Source of the DNA: Hadesarchaea archaeon
GTDB lineage: Archaea > Hadarchaeota > Hadarchaeia > Hadarchaeales > WYZ-LMO6
Direction of reading: 5' to 3'
Assembly (NCBI GenBank): GCA_004347925.1
Contig: QNVD01000166.1
Coordinates: forward strand, 1 to 11,816
Length of the DNA stretch: 11,816 nucleotides
This document shows positions 1-8,700 of this stretch, piece after piece. Numbering within the stretch: the stretch's first letter is position 1; the number at the start of each line of letters is the position of its first letter. The position numbers and the translations under genes were made by a program. Under the pieces are notes generated by a model, which ran no database searches, was not told the DNA's origin, and saw only the letters and a program-made list of their open reading frames with translations.

Positions 1-305
1 ACGGTCTCCTCCGTCCCCGTGGTCTGGCGCTCCCTGGACTCCTGGACCTCCACGGTCTCCTCCGTCCCCGTGGTCTGGCGCTCCCTGGACTCCTGGAGCG
101 GGACGGTGGCTTCAGTCCCCGTGCTCTGGCACGCGGTTGAGGGCTGGACCTGCACCGTCTCCTCAGTTCCCCTGTACTGGTACTCCCTGGACTCCTGGAC
201 CTCCACGGTCTCCTCCGTCCCCGTGGTCTGGCGCTCCCTGGACTCCTGGACCTCCACGGTCTCCTCCGTCCCCGTGGTCTGGCGCTCCCTGGACTCCTGG
301 AGCGG
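1..305 (+). repeat. 204-bp higher-order direct repeat within Trp run I
   Basis: Bases 1-101 are identical to 205-305, an offset of 204 bp, which is exactly four 51-bp units. The match is cut on the left by the window edge, so the true repeat may extend upstream. It indicates recent duplication of a multi-unit block rather than of single units. Confidence 0.9.
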
Positions 306-471
306 CACCGTCTCCTCCGTTCCCCTGTACTGGCACCCGCTGGAGAGCTGGGGCGTGACGGTGCCTGCACCCGCCTCTTGGAGGGCGGTGGAGGGCTGGT
401 CGGGTCGGGTTGGAACCCCCGTCAGCTGGTACTTCCTGGAGGCCTGCACGGGGGCCCTCTCAGCTCCGGTG
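1..471 (+). repeat. Trp-repeat run I: at least nine 16-17-residue units
   Basis: Units begin at Trp codons at 25, 76, 127, 178, 229, 280 and 331 (51-bp spacing up to 331), then 379 and 427 (48-bp spacing); bases 1-24 are the tail of an earlier unit. A typical unit is WRSLDSWTSTVSSVPVV. The pattern is W-x-x-[LVF]-[DE]-[SGA]-W-[TSG]-x-T-V-x-x-[VP]-P-x-x, with Trp at positions 1 and 7, an acidic residue at 5 and Pro near 15. The last unit has Cys in place of the second Trp and runs directly into the PAPILLSP first strand of the following domain. I cannot assign it to a named family. The alternation of hydrophobic and small polar residues suggests short beta strands, possibly a stacked hairpin or solenoid stalk; that is inference. 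Confidence 0.93.
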
Positions 472-2718
472 CCCGCTCCCATCCTCCTCTCCCCGAGGAA
501 CGGGGAGAACATGAGGGAGACCACCCCCACGCTGATGTGGGACAACCTCCAGCCTGCCGACTCCTACTGGTTCCAGGTGGCCACCGACGGCGGGTTCAAC
601 AGCATCGTGGTGGAGTTCACGAGCTGGGTGGGGAAGTCCTACACCCATGTGGCGGGCTTCACCGACGGTCTCTACTACTGGAGGGTCTGTCAGACCAGGA
701 CGGGGGTGACGGGTCCCTGGTCCCAGGTCTGGACCTTCAGGGTGGACACCCTCCCGCCGAGGGCCCCCTCCGTGACCTTCCCGACGGACAACCTGAACCT
801 CGGCTATCCCAACCCCAGGGTCACCTGGATTCCGCCGGAGGAGAACTCCCTCCCGCTCACCTATGACCTCTGGGTGGACAATGATTCCGACTTCGGCTCC
901 CCCGAGGTAACCACCCTCCACCTCTCCGAGAACTCCTACACCCTCCCCTCCCTCCCCGACGGCCTGTACCACCTGAGGGTGAGGGCGGTGGACAACGCAG
1001 GGAACCCGGGAGAGAACGCCCAGCTGAGGTTCAGGATTGATACCGTCCCGCCCGCCGCCCCCGCGCTGGTCTCGCCGGCGGACGGCGTCTGGGTGAACGA
1101 GAACGTGACGCTGGACTGGGAGCCGGTGCAGGAGAACTCCACCCCCGTGATGTACAGGGTGCAGGTTTCCATCTACTCCGACTTCGCCACCATCGAGAGG
1201 GACTCCGGCTGGATCTACGGGGACAACTGGGCGGTCACCCCGCCGCTGGTCACCGAGTACCGGTACTACTGGAGGGTGAAGGCCAGGGACAACGCCCTGG
1301 GTCCGAACGGGGAGAACGGGAACGAGGGCCAGTGGTCGGAGGTGAGGAGCTTCAGGCTGGACGTGAAGCCTCCCTCCGTCCCCTCGCCCTCCTCCCCCTC
1401 CCCCGAGGCCTGTGCCGAGAACCTCACTGTGAGGTTCGAGTGGGCCAGGGCCTACGACGACTACGACAACCCGAACGACCCCTGGAGCTCCGGGGTGGCC
1501 TACTATGTCATCCAGGTGGCCGGGGACCGCTCCTTCTCCTCCCCCCTCCTGGAGACCACCGTCCCCGACAACTCCTGCCTCCTGACCCTCCCGGCCTACG
1601 GGAGGTACTACTGGAGGGTGAGGGCGGTGGATGCGGTGGGGCATGCGGGGGACTGGTCCGAGAACCGGCCCTTCCACGTGGGACGCTGGCTCTCCCTGGA
1701 GACCTGGACCTCCTCCACGCAGAACGTCCCCCTGGGCTGGCTGGAGCTGGAGGGCTGGACGGGAGCGGCCTCCACCGTGGTCTCCTGGAACACGCTGGAG
1801 GGGTGGAGCATGACCTTGGCCTTCCCGGCCTCCTGGGGCACGCTGGAGGGGTGGACGGTCGGGGTGCCCGCCCCGGCCTCCTGGGGCACGCTGGAGGGGT
1901 GGACGGTCGGGGTGCCCGCCCCGGCCTCCTGGCTCTCCCTGGAGGGCTGGTCGGGAACGGCCTCCACCGTGGTCTTCTGGGGCACGCTGGAGGGGTGGTC
2001 GGGGACCGTGGGGGCCCCCGTCCCGCCGCCCGTTTTGATCTCCCCGCCCGACAGGTCAGGGTACGCGGGGGTCACGGTCACCTTCACCTGGGACAACCTC
2101 CAGCCGGCGGACTCCTACCACATCCAGATCGATAACGAGGACACCTTCTCCCCGCCTCTCGTCGCGGACAACATCCTCAGCACCAAGTCCCTCACCTACG
2201 ACCTGCCGGGGACCGGAACCTACTACTGGAGGGTGAGGATGTCCCGGACCGGGGCCTGGTCGGAGTGGTCGGCCGTCTGGAGGGTCTCCGTGGATGTCAC
2301 CCCGCCCGCCCCGCCCGTCCTGGTCTCCCCGCGCAACTGGGAGAACCTGAACGATCCCACGCCGCCGCTGGACTGGGAGCCCGTGGAGGAGAACTCCTAT
2401 CCCGTGGCCTACTTCGTCTTCGTCTACGACGTGAGCACGAACACCCAGGTGGAGAACGCGACGCTGTACGACTACGGCACCGGGGAGAACACGCGGTGGG
2501 AGGTCAGAACGGTGCTGCCCGACGGCCAGTACTACTGGAAGGTCTACGCCAAGGACAGCGCGGGCTGGTCCAGCCCGAGCAGCGAGGAGTGGTACTTCAG
2601 GGTGGACACCCTGCCCCCCGCTCCCCGCCGCTCGACTCCCCGTCCGATGATTACAAGACCAACCAGACCACCGTCACCCTCTCCTGGTTCGCCCCGCCCG
2701 AGAACTCCCTCCCCCTGA
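1..2718 (+). CDS. Giant modular repeat protein, upstream segment (5' end outside window, frameshifted at its 3' end)
   Basis: Frame 1 is open from the first base, so the gene starts upstream; the GTG at 19 is inside a repeat unit and is not a real start. In order the product has nine Trp repeats (residues 1-157), four fibronectin-III/Ig-like domains (158-562), seven Trp repeats (563-674) and two more sandwich domains (675-873). The sandwich domains show the sequence LLSPxNG at the start, a central Y-x-x-Q/W-V-x-x-D strand, YYWRVRAxDxAGN, and a closing FRVDTLPP linker. After residue 873 the frame becomes Pro/Arg/Ser-rich nonsense and stops at 2718, while the domain continues in frame 3. No catalytic motif is seen. 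An extracellular structural or adhesive role is inferred from the architecture. I am sure it is coding and repetitive; function is unproven. Confidence 0.88.
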   Translation, partial: TVSSVPVVWRSLDSWTSTVSSVPVVWRSLDSWSGTVASVPVLWHAVEGWTCTVSSVPLYWYSLDSWTSTVSSVPVVWRSLDSWTSTVSSVPVVWRSLDSWSGTVSSVPLYWHPLESWGVTVPAPASWRAVEGWSGRVGTPVSWYFLEACTGALSAPVPAPILLSPRNGENMRETTPTLMWDNLQPADSYWFQVATDGGFNSIVVEFTSWVGKSYTHVAGFTDGLYYWRVCQTRTGVTGPWSQVWTFRVDTLPPRAPSVTFPTDNLNLGYPNPRVTWIPPEENSLPLTYDLWVDNDSDFGSPEVTTLHLSENSYTLPSLPDGLYHLRVRAVDNAGNPGENAQLRFRIDTVPPAAPALVSPADGVWVNENVTLDWEPVQENSTPVMYRVQVSIYSDFATIERDSGWIYGDNWAVTPPLVTEYRYYWRVKARDNALGPNGENGNEGQWSEVRSFRLDVKPPSVPSPSSPSPEACAENLTVRFEWARAYDDYDNPNDPWSSGVAYYVIQVAGDRSFSSPLLETTVPDNSCLLTLPAYGRYYWRVRAVDAVGHAGDWSENRPFHVGRWLSLETWTSSTQNVPLGWLELEGWTGAASTVVSWNTLEGWSMTLAFPASWGTLEGWTVGVPAPASWGTLEGWTVGVPAPASWLSLEGWSGTASTVVFWGTLEGWSGTVGAPVPPPVLISPPDRSGYAGVTVTFTWDNLQPADSYHIQIDNEDTFSPPLVADNILSTKSLTYDLPGTGTYYWRVRMSRTGAWSEWSAVWRVSVDVTPPAPPVLVSPRNWENLNDPTPPLDWEPVEENSYPVAYFVFVYDVSTNTQVENATLYDYGTGENTRWEVRTVLPDGQYYWKVYAKDSAGWSSPSSEEWYFRVDTLPPAPRRSTPRPMITRPTRPPSPSPGSPRPRTPSP
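472..1686 (+). repeat. Fibronectin-III/Ig-like domain block 1 (four domains)
   Basis: Approximate domains: 472-756, 757-1053, 1054-1374 and 1375-1686, each 95-107 residues. Shared landmarks are a Pro-rich first strand (LLSPRNG, TFPTDN, LVSPADG), a Trp two strands on (LMW, VTW, LDW, FEW), a Y-x-[VL]-x-V strand, then YYWRV or YHLRV near residue 70, and FRVDTLPP at the end. The first domain lacks the RAxDxAGN motif and has NLQPADSY and RTGVTGPW instead, a variant found again just after run II. Length and strand pattern fit fibronectin-III-like sandwiches in archaeal and bacterial surface proteins. The exact Pfam family needs a profile search. Confidence 0.85.
1687..2022 (+). repeat. Trp-repeat run II: seven units
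   Basis: Trp codons open units at 1687, 1738, 1786, 1834, 1882, 1930 and 1978: the first unit is 17 residues and the next five are 16. The commonest core is W-G/L-x-L-E-G-W-[TS]-x-[GT]-V/A, more Gly- and Glu-rich than the LDSW form of run I. The preceding sandwich domain ends in RPFHVGR instead of the usual VDTxPP linker. The last unit merges into PPPVLISPPD, the start of the next domain. Two adjacent units (1834-1881 and 1882-1929) are identical in DNA. Confidence 0.93.
1834..1929 (+). repeat. Perfect 48-bp tandem duplication of one Trp unit
   Basis: Bases 1834-1881 and 1882-1929 are identical and each encodes WGTLEGWTVGVPAPAS. With no synonymous difference between them, the copy is very recent or kept uniform by conversion. 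Confidence 0.93.
2613..2634 (+). other. Single-base frameshift joining the two segments (C-run)
   Basis: Upstream the reading is VDTLPPA in frame 1; downstream it is PPLDSPSDDYKTN in frame 3. Adding one C either to the six-C run at 2614-2619 or to the four-C run at 2623-2626 restores a canonical linker (DTLPPAPPPLDSP or DTLPPRSPPLDSP). The interrupted domain is otherwise intact on both sides. An identical six-C context at 8610-8615, also in a DTLPP linker, stays in frame. A sequencing or assembly indel in a homopolymer is the simplest cause. A genuine mutation, or slippage on the C-run, is possible. Confidence 0.85.
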
Positions 2719-5700
2719 CCTACTACGCGGCCGTCAGCGACAACCCCGCCTTCCCGTACGAGAACGAAAACTCTGGCTGGATCGAGAACTCTGGCTGGAC
2801 GGTAACCCTCGCGGACGGCCACTGGTACTGGAGGGTGAGGGCCAGGGACAACGCCGGAAACGTGGGTCCCTGGTCGGAGGTGAGGAGGCTGGTGGTGGAC
2901 ATCGACCCGCCCGCCGCCCCCATACTGTACCTTCCGGAGAACAACCTCGAGACCAACGACAACACCGTGTACTTCGAGTGGTATCCCGTGGAGAAGGAGG
3001 TGACGGGTGCCGAGGAGGACTCCCCGCCCCTCACCTACTACGTCTCCATCTCCGACAGTGCGGAGTTCCCGCACGAGAACTACGGGTCGGGCTGGATCCC
3101 GGAGAACCGCTGGGAGAGCCCGCCCATCCCGGACGGGGTCTGGTACTGGAGGGTGAGGGCCAGGGACAACGCCGGAAACGTGGGTCCCTGGTCTGAGGTG
3201 AGGAGGATGGTGGTGGACACCTCCGTCCCGACCCCGCCCGTCCCCCTCTCCCCGCCCGACCTGGACAACCTCAACAACACCACCCCCACCCTCCGCTGGG
3301 AGAACTCCCTGGACCTAACCACCGTCTGGTACAAGGTCTGGGTGGCCACGGACAACGAGTTCAGGAACGTGGTGGCGGAGAGCGGCTGGATCCTGGAGAA
3401 CAGCTGGACCACCCCAGCCCTCCCGGACAACCTCTACTACTGGAGGGTCCAGGCCAGGGATCAGTTCCTGAACTACAGCGAGAACTCCGCCACCTTCAGG
3501 TTCAGGGTGGACACCCTCCCGCCCTCCCCGCCCACCCCGGTCTGGCCCGTGCAGGTCAAGGTGAACGACAACTCCCCCAACTTCCGGTGGATCGCCCCGC
3601 CCGAGAACTCCCTCCCCCTGACCTACAGGGTGGCGGTGAAGAACATCCTCGGGGACGTCATACACCTCGGTCCCTGGGTCTACGGCGAGAACTACGAGTA
3701 TCCGGGCGAGCTCCCGGACGACGAGTACTACTGGTGCGTCCAGGCCAGGGACGACGCGGGGAACGCCGGGAGCTTCAGCGGGGACAGCTGGTTCAGGGTG
3801 GACACCAGGAAGCCCTCCGTCCCCCAGCCGCTCTCCCCGGTGGAGGGGGAGAACCTGAACGACAACACCCCGCTCCTCAGGTGGACGGCCGTCACCACCG
3901 ACATCACCGGAGGGGTGGAGAAGTCTCCCCCCATCACCTACAGGGTCTGGGTGGCGACGGATGAGGCCTTCACCAACCCGCTGGAGAGTCCTTGGCTCTC
4001 GGAGAACTCCTGGGAGGTCCCGGCCCTCCCGGACGGGGTGTACTACTGGAGGGTCTGCGCCCGGGACAACGCCGGTAACATTGGGGACAACTCCCCCACC
4101 AGGAGGTTCAGGGTGGACACCCTCCCGCCGGAGAACGTCTTCCTGATCTGGCCGGAAAACGGGAGTAACGTGAGTAGCCAGCCCAACCTGGACTGGAACC
4201 CGGCCGTGGACAACTCCCTGCCCGTCAGGTACAGGGTGCTCATCAACAGGCTGGGGGTGACGGAGAACTACAGGGACTCCGGCTGGATCCTGCCCGACAA
4301 CTGGGTGGTCGCCCCGCCCCTGCCCGACAACGACTACGAGTGGAGGGTCCTGGCCAGCGACAACGCCGGGAACGTCTTTGAGACGCCCGGGAGGTGGTTC
4401 AGGGTGGAGACCCAGCCCCCGGCCGCCCCGAGGCTCTACTCCCCCCTGAACGGGGAGAACACCAGGGACAACACGCCCCTCTTGGGCTGGGAGAACGTCT
4501 GGGACGTTTCGAGGCCCGTGATGTTCTACGTCTGGGTGGCCACGGACAACAACTTCACCAACGTGGTGGGGGAGAGGGGCTGGATATACGAGAACTGGTG
4601 GGAGGTCCCGGCCCTCCCGGACGGGGTCTACTACTGGAGGGCCTGCGCCCGCGACAACGTGGGCAACGTGGGGGAGAACTCCTCCACCTGGAGCTTCAGA
4701 GTGGACACCCTCCCGCCCGCGGCGGTCCAGCTGAGCAGGCCCGAGAACGCTTGGGCGACGGAGAACCTGACCGTCACCTTCGAGTGGGAGAGGGTGGAGG
4801 AGAACTCCCTGCCCGTGGTCTACACGCTGCAGGTGGGGAGGGATCCGAGCTTCCAGAACGCCGAGAACCTCCAGACCACCGAGAACCTCCTCGTGCACAC
4901 CCTCCCGGCCGTGGACCACTACTACTGGAGGGTTAGGGCCAGGGACAACGCGGGTAACGAGGGTCCCTGGTCGGAGGTCCGCTTCCTCATGATCTGCAGG
5001 TGGAGGAGCCTGGACTCCTGGCAGGCCGGCCTCGCCGCCCCAGCCGGGTGGAGGTACGCGGAGGGCTGGCAGGCCGGGGTGACGGCCTCACCCCTGGGCT
5101 GGGCCCCGCTGGAGCGCTGGACCGGGACCGCCGGGGCGGTGGGTCCCGCTCCCCTCCTCCTGAGCCCCGCCAACGGTGCCAAGACCAACGAGAACCGGCC
5201 CACCTTCCGTTGGGACAACACCAACCTCTGGGAGAACGGTGCCTACGTGGGTTGGAGGGCGGACAGCTGGGAGATCTGGATAGACAACACCCCGAACTTC
5301 GACAACTCCGGGGGAAGGCTGCTGAGGGAGAACACCGTTGAAAACTTCTACACCCCGAGCCTCCAGCTCCCGGACGAGAACTACTTCTGGAGGGTGAGGG
5401 GCTGGTACCTGGGCTTCCCCTCCCCCTTCTCCTCCGTGTTCAGCCTCCTCATCGACACCCTCCCGCCCACCGTTCCCCTGAAGGTGGGCCCCTCCGACGG
5501 CTTCATCACCACCAACCTCACCGTGACCCTCAACTGGAGCCCCTCCTCCGATTCCTCCCGCTCCCCCACCGGTGAGAACGCGGGAGTGGCCCACTACGAG
5601 CTCATCGTGGACAACGATTTCATCCCGCCCTACGCCCATTACGACAACTCCCTCACCTCCACCACCAAGAACGTCACGCTCAGCCCGGGCATCTACCGGT

Positions 5701-8700
5701 GGATCGTGAGGGCCTGGGACTGGGCGGGAAACGTGAGCGAGAACCAGGCCCCCTGGACCTTCATCATAGACACCGCCGGACCTTCCACGCCCTTCCCGCT
5801 GGAGCCCGTGGGAACCAAGACCAACGCCACCCTGATCTACTTCGACTGGACCGACGCCACCGACGACTACTCGGGCGTGGACCACTACCACATCCAGGTG
5901 GACAACGATCCGGACTTCGGATCGCCCGAGTACGAGGAGTGGCCCTCCGCCTCCTACCTCTACCTGCAGATCTCCTCGGACGAGAACTACTTCTGGAGGG
6001 TCAGGGCGATAGACCGGGCCGGGAACCCGGGAGAGTGGTCCACTCCCACTTCCTTCCTCAGGGACACCTGTCCTCCCTCCGCCCCCTCCCTCTCCTCGCC
6101 CCCCGACGGCCACATCACCGAGAACACCACCCTCACCTTCACCTGGTCCCTCTCCACCGACAATTCCTACTCCCCCACCGGTGAGAACGCGGGGGTCTGG
6201 AAGTACGAGGTGTGGGTGGACAACGATCCCGACTTCTCCTCCCCCGAGGTCAGGGAGAACGTGAACCATCCCGAGAACTCTCTCCAGGTCGTGCTCCCGG
6301 ACGAGAACTACTTCTGGAAGGTCAGGGCCTGGGACTGGGCGGGCAACTCCGGACCCTGGTCCCAGACCTGGAGCTTCATCGTGGACACCACCCCGCCCGA
6401 GGCACCCGTCCTCCTCTCCCCGCCCAGCGGCTCCAGCACCAAGGACAACACCCCCGTCCTGAGCTGGACTACGCCCTACGATCTGGCGGGGGTCTGGAAG
6501 TACGAGGTGTGGGTGGACAACGATCCCGACTTCTCCTCCCCCGAGGTCAGGGAGAACGTCCTGGAGAACGTGTGGGAGGTCTCGGTGGAGTTCCCGGACG
6601 AGAACTACTCCTGGAGGGTGAGGGCCTACGACGTGCTGGGCCACGTGGGGAGCTGGTCCTCTCCCTTCTCCCTGATGGTGGACACCGTTCCTCCCCCGGC
6701 TCCCTCTGCCTCCCCCTCCGATGGGACCATCACCAAGCAGAAGAACCCCACCCTGACCTGGGCGGGCGTGGTGGATCTCTCCCGCTCCCCCACGGGGGAG
6801 GTCTCAGGGCTCAGGTGGTACGAGCTCCAGATCGACAACGATCCCGACTTCGGCTCCCTCCTCCTCACCCAGTTCACCCCGGACAACGTCTTCGCCGCCG
6901 GGTCGGACGAGAACTACCCCTCCCTGGGCTTCACGGATGAGAACTGGTTCTACAGGGTGAGGGCCTGGGACGACGCGGGCAACGCCGGACCCTGGTCCCA
7001 GACCTGGAGCTTCATCGTGGACACCACCCCGCCTCCCCCGCCCGTCCCGCTACTCCCGGAGAACAACGGGATGAGGAGGGAGTCCCAGGTGACCTTCACC
7101 TGGAGCGTTCCGGAGGACCTCTCGGGGATAGCCTCCTACACCCTCTTCGTGGACAACGACGAGGACTTCAGCTCCTCCTCTTCCTACCTGGTCACCACCA
7201 GCTCCAGGACCGTCACCCTCACGGACGAAAGGTACTACTGGAGGGTGAGGGCCACGGACAGGGCGGGCAACACGGGGGAGAACTCCGTGACCTATTCCTT
7301 CCTGCTGGACACCGTGGCCCCCCAGGTCACCACCCTGGGAACCCCCGTCAACGGGCTGGTGACCAGGGAGAACGTGCAGACCTTCTCCTGGAGCTACGTG
7401 CAGGACCTCTCCAACTCCCCCACGGGCGAGGTGGCAGGGGTGAGGTGCTACGAGCTCTGGATCGACAACGACTCTACCTTCACCTCTCCCTTCCTGCAGG
7501 AGAACCTCACCGAGAACCTCAGGCAGGTGGAGCTCCCCGACGAGAACTGGTTCTGGAGGGTGAGGGTCTGGGACAACGCCGGGAACTTCAGCACCTCGGA
7601 GGTCAGGAGCCTGCTGGTGGACACCAGGCCACCTGACGTCCCGATCCCGTCCTCCCCCTCCGACGGGGCCAAGATCAGGGACAACAGGCCCGTCTTCAGC
7701 TGGTCGGCCGTGGTGGATCGCTCCTGGTCCCCCACGGGGGAGAACTCGGGGGTGAGGTGCTACGAGCTCTGGGTGGACAACGATCCCGACTTCTCCTCCC
7801 CGGAGGTGCTGGAGAACGTGAGCACCACCAGCTTCCAGCCCTCCTTCCTTCCGGACGAGAACTACTCCTGGAGGGTGAGGGCCTGGGACTGGGCGGGCAA
7901 TGCTAGCGGCTTCAGCCCCACCGGAACCCTCCTGATAGACACGGTGGCCCCGCCCGCCCCTCCGAAGGTGGATGTCTCACCCGACACGGGGGTGGACGAT
8001 CCCCCGCAGAGGGTGGTGACCAAGGAGAACACCGTGACCCTGTACTGGCAGGAGGTGCAGGACACCTCCTCCTCCCCCACCGGCGAGAACGCCGGGGTGA
8101 GATGGTACGAGGTCACGCTGGAGAACGTGGCCACCGGATACAGGATCTCCGAGAACGTGACCGGAACCTCCCGCACCCTGACGGTTCCGGAGGGGGAGTG
8201 GAGGTGGTGGGTGAGGGCCTGGGACTGGGCGGGAAACGTGAGCGAGAACGAGGCCCCCTGGACCCTCATCGTGGACCTCACCAAGCCCAGCCCGTCCGCA
8301 CTCGTCTCCCCGATCAACGGTGCCGTCACCAACAACTACACCATAAGGTTCGACTGGCAGGACGGATGGGATCAGTACGGCATCCCAAGCACGGGGGCCT
8401 ACACCATCCAGGTGGACAACAGCACGGTCTTCTCCGAGACCTCCCCCTACTTCAAGAGCGCCACCGTCGATCTCTCGGAGAGGACCTTCATCTTCTACGC
8501 CGGAGGGGCCCCCCAGGACGAGAGGTACTACTGGAGGGTGAAGGTCAAGGACAACGCGGGCAACGAGTCGGACTGGTCATCGGTGTGGGACGTGCTGCTG
8601 GACACCCTGCCCCCCGAGGTGCCCTCCAAGGCCTACCCGGACAACAACGCCGTCCTGAACGACAACCAGGTGACCCTCGCCTGGGGAGATGTGGTGGACA

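Larger units (their letters stand above)
2023..5000 (+). repeat. Fibronectin-III/Ig-like domain block 2 (ten domains)
   Basis: Approximate domains: 2023-2307, 2308-2619, 2620-2912 (holding the frameshift), 2913-3230, 3231-3524, 3525-3815, 3816-4130, 4131-4421, 4422-4718 and 4719-5000. The first is the adapter variant, with WDNLQPADSY and SRTGAW. A loop of the type ENSLPLTY or EENSYPVAY marks many of the others and is rare in block 3. Several carry a SGWI or RGWI-x-x-N-x-W strand before PALPDGVYYWRV. The last ends in LMICR and passes directly into Trp run III. Confidence 0.86.

Noticed and set aside
19-21. GTG as the start of the upstream coding segment
   Set aside because: The same frame is open to base 1 and bases 1-24 already encode the end of a Trp-repeat unit, so this GTG is an internal valine.
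1-471. CRISPR-like or minisatellite array (51-bp periodic repeats)
   Set aside because: There are no unique spacers; the repeats are contiguous, keep the reading frame and encode a conserved peptide pattern.
1-471. Choline-binding or similar cell-wall-binding Trp repeats
   Set aside because: Those units are about 20 residues with Gly-Trp and Tyr-Tyr signatures. Here the units are 16-17 residues with W-x5-W, an acidic residue and a Pro tail, and no Tyr-Tyr.
460-1677. Long minus-strand open frame (405 codons); similar ones at 3315-4919, 5088-6644, 8820-10034 and 10227-11717
   Set aside because: They lie opposite the real gene, are low-complexity Gly/Val/His/Arg/Pro sequence, and exist because GC-rich repetitive coding DNA has few stop codons on the reverse strand. 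The plus strand shows clear domain structure throughout.
1332-2135. Plus-strand open frame in a second frame, and other short plus-strand frames such as 8102-9127
   Set aside because: They are frame-shadow translations rich in Arg, Gly, Leu and Pro and overlap well-structured domains in the true frame.
2613-2634. Classical programmed -1 frameshift site
   Set aside because: The C6 run does not give a perfect X-XXY-YYZ heptamer in the needed frame (a G precedes it), I saw no clear downstream stimulatory structure, and the same C6 context at 8610 stays in frame. Homopolymer error is simpler, though slippage is not excluded.
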